From Legionella_A sp963772805 (lineage in GTDB: Bacteria; Pseudomonadota; Gammaproteobacteria; Legionellales; Legionellaceae): a stretch of DNA of 64,000 nucleotides. The notes below the pieces were generated by a model, which did not search any database, had not been told where the DNA came from, and saw nothing but the letters and a program-made list of their open reading frames with translations. The first letter of the stretch is position 1; every line of letters starts with the position of its first letter. A program made the translations under genes and the position numbers. Positions 62,285 through 64,000 of this stretch are shown here, in pieces. The DNA lies in the NCBI GenBank assembly GCA_963772805.1, contig CAVYYU010000008.1:186001-250000 (forward strand), read 5' to 3'.

Positions 62285-63106
62285 ATGAAAAATACTATAC
62301 AAACAACACCTTTGGTTGATTCTCATTGTCATTTACATAGTATTGATTTAACCGAATTTAATAATGAGATGGACCGCGTGATTCAGCAAGCAGAGGACAA
62401 TGGTGTTGAACACCTGCTGTGTGTCTGCATTGAGCTTGACGATGTGCCTTTGCTTTATAAGTTGGCTGATAAGTATGACAACGTAAGCATATCTGTTGGC
62501 GTGCATCCTAATACAGAACGCGGCGAGGATCCAAGTGCTGAAAAACTGATTATATTGGCCGCTCATCCTGCCTGTATTGCAATAGGAGAGACAGGTCTTG
62601 ATTATTTTCGCATGGATACAGATGAGGGCAAGCGCCTGCAACGTCAGCGCTTTACAAATCACATTCACGCCGCATTGACTTCATCCAAACCTTTAATTAT
62701 TCATACGCGCGAGGCGGCCGAAGATACCCTGTTGCTGATGGCTGCTGAAAATGCCGCAAACATTGGCGGAGTTATGCATTGTTTTACAGAGAATTGGGAA
62801 GTCGCGCGGCGTGCGCTTGATCTCAATTTCTATATTTCCTTTTCGGGGATTGTAACGTTTAAAAATGCAACGCAAGTGCGGGAAGTCGCTAAAAAAGTGC
62901 CTTTGGATCGAATTTTGATTGAGACTGATTCACCTTATCTTGCCCCTGTTCCTTTTCGCGGCAAACAAAATCACCCTGCATTAGTCAAACAGGTGGCTCT
63001 GGAGCTAAGTGCATTACGGCAAGTCGATTATGAAACCCTTGCGGCACAAACGACGGCTAATTTTTATAAATGTTTTAAAATCCCGCGAAAAGCTGCCAAG
63101 GTATAA
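62285..63106 (+). CDS. TatD-family metal-dependent hydrolase (YcfH-like)
   Basis: Predicted metal-dependent DNase/D-aminoacyl-tRNA deacylase-type hydrolase, amidohydrolase fold. 273 residues. Metal ligands in LVDSHCHLHSID, IAIGETGLDYFRM, PLIIHTREAAED, GGVMHCFTENWE and ILIETDSPYLAPVP. Last gene of the fab-holB cluster, 5 bp after pilZ and 1 bp before anmK. Confidence 0.94.
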   Translation: MKNTIQTTPLVDSHCHLHSIDLTEFNNEMDRVIQQAEDNGVEHLLCVCIELDDVPLLYKLADKYDNVSISVGVHPNTERGEDPSAEKLIILAAHPACIAIGETGLDYFRMDTDEGKRLQRQRFTNHIHAALTSSKPLIIHTREAAEDTLLLMAAENAANIGGVMHCFTENWEVARRALDLNFYISFSGIVTFKNATQVREVAKKVPLDRILIETDSPYLAPVPFRGKQNHPALVKQVALELSALRQVDYETLAAQTTANFYKCFKIPRKAAKV

Positions 63107-63107
63107 C

Positions 63108-64000
63108 ATGAAATTATTTATTGGATTAATGTCGGGTACCAGCATGGATGGTATTGATGCGGCGTTGGTGGATGTAAGCACTAACCGCTTAATTGCAGGT
63201 ATCACGCGCGCTTACAGCGATAAAGCCAGGCAGTTTTTGCAGGCTGTTTTACAGGGTACGCAAACAGGACCCGCGGCAATTAGCCAGTTAAACACCTTGA
63301 TCGGTCGAGAGTTTGCCGATGCAACCAATCAGCTATTGGAAATTGCTAATGTAAAACGAGAGCATGTCATAGCGATCGGCAGTCATGGGCAGACAATTTG
63401 TCATGACGCAACGGCTGATATTCCTTATACGCTACAATTAGGCTGTGCGCATACGATAGCTGAGTTAACAGGTCTTACCGTTATTGCTGACTTCAGAACA
63501 CGCGATTTGGTTGTAGGAGGGCTGGGAGCGCCATTTGCGCCCGTTTATCACCATGCTTTATTTGCGAAATTTGATTTTCCGCTGGCGGTGGTCAACATTG
63601 GCGGTATTGCCAATGTTTCGTATCTCGCGCCAGGTCAAACTATTAGCGGTTATGATATTGGACCGGGTAATTGCCTTATGGATGCCTGGGTAAAAAAACA
63701 TTTGGGAACTCCTTATGATGCTGATGGAGCTTGGGCGGCAACGGGCGGGGTTATTGAGCCGTTACTTGCCAGTTTATTAGCCGATCCCTACTTCAAACTA
63801 GCTGTGCCAAAAAGCATTGGCAAAGAATATTTTTCTGAAGATTGGTTATTGTGCCACCAGTACGCGGACTATACTGCGCAAGACATTCAGGCTACGTTGC
63901 TTGCACTCACGGCGACATCGATTTCGCAGGCAATACAAGCGAGCAACATGCAGCCTAAGCTCATCGCTCTATGTGGTGGCGGGGCACACAACACCATGTT
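63108..64000 (+). CDS. anmK: Anhydro-N-acetylmuramic acid kinase (3' end beyond window)
   Basis: Recycles peptidoglycan by phosphorylating and opening anhydro-MurNAc. The first 297 residues are present: FIGLMSGTSMDGIDAALVDV, IGSHGQTICHDATADIPYTL, ADFRTRDLVVGGLGAPFAP, VVNIGGIANVSYL, GYDIGPGNCLMDAWV, and ALCGGGAHNTM at the window edge. It starts one base after the tatD stop, so it belongs to the same transcript. It links with MltG, which yields anhydro sugars. Confidence 0.96.
   Translation, partial: MKLFIGLMSGTSMDGIDAALVDVSTNRLIAGITRAYSDKARQFLQAVLQGTQTGPAAISQLNTLIGREFADATNQLLEIANVKREHVIAIGSHGQTICHDATADIPYTLQLGCAHTIAELTGLTVIADFRTRDLVVGGLGAPFAPVYHHALFAKFDFPLAVVNIGGIANVSYLAPGQTISGYDIGPGNCLMDAWVKKHLGTPYDADGAWAATGGVIEPLLASLLADPYFKLAVPKSIGKEYFSEDWLLCHQYADYTAQDIQATLLALTATSISQAIQASNMQPKLIALCGGGAHNTM

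Overview
The window is 64 kb of a gammaproteobacterial chromosome, most likely from the order Legionellales (Coxiella/Legionella/Aquicella-like intracellular bacteria). The placement is an inference from several signs: gammaproteobacterial gene order in the fab and rodA clusters, csrA as a stand-alone gene, a small holin-family membrane protein typical of Legionella-type genomes, two YkuD L,D-transpeptidases, a patatin phospholipase, and an AT-rich island of LRR, U-box-like and very large coiled-coil proteins that look like substrates of a type IVB secretion system. No rRNA, tRNA or CRISPR array was seen.

Layout. 1-2.3 kb: the 3' part of an APC amino-acid permease, a frameshifted cupin gene and a carboxymuconolactone-decarboxylase-family gene. 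2.5-9.0 kb: ligA, then a YejA-YejB-YejE peptide ABC importer without an adjacent ATPase gene. 9.1-21.1 kb is the accessory region. It starts with a 715-bp cassette bounded by 115-bp inverted repeats that carries a broken DUF559 nuclease gene. Next come a U-box-like/LRR protein, an LRR protein, a secreted L,D-transpeptidase and a 1350-residue coiled-coil protein with widely separated His and Cys motifs. The region ends with a 4.1-kb nested mobile element. Identical 56-bp inverted repeats enclose a GIY-YIG nuclease gene and an IS5-type element, and the IS5 transposase gene is itself split by two further insertion sequences, each with a recognisable target duplication.

21.1-31.6 kb: a Cys-rich secreted protein, dnaE, a patatin-like phospholipase, a secreted protein with a duplicated six-Cys domain, sohB with a small basic protein, pgi, a polyprenyl-phosphate sugar-phosphate transferase and csrA. 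31.7-35.9 kb: birA, an Sfp-type phosphopantetheinyl transferase, accA and tilS. These supply the cofactor-loading steps (biotin, phosphopantetheine) and the carboxyltransferase for fatty-acid synthesis, whose remaining enzymes lie at 53-59 kb. 36-39.4 kb: an MFS transporter, the holin-like protein, a possible group II intron relic, an outer-membrane-type protein and a collagen-like/BclA-type secreted protein.

39.8-51 kb: rnhB, then the conserved cell-elongation and ribosome block rsfS-rlmH-mrdA-rodA on the minus strand, a POT peptide transporter, hutU-hutH, rnhA, dnaQ and a second L,D-transpeptidase. 51.2-64 kb: a small unknown gene, erpA and mnmA, then the classic yceD-rpmF-plsX-fabH-fabD-fabG-acpP-fabF-mltG-tmk-holB-pilZ-tatD cluster, ending in a truncated anmK.

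The most interesting parts are the putative effector island (10.1-16.9 kb) and the two inverted-repeat cassettes, each carrying a single small nuclease gene. The group II intron-like 34-nt motif near 37.7 kb and the collagen-like protein also merit checking.
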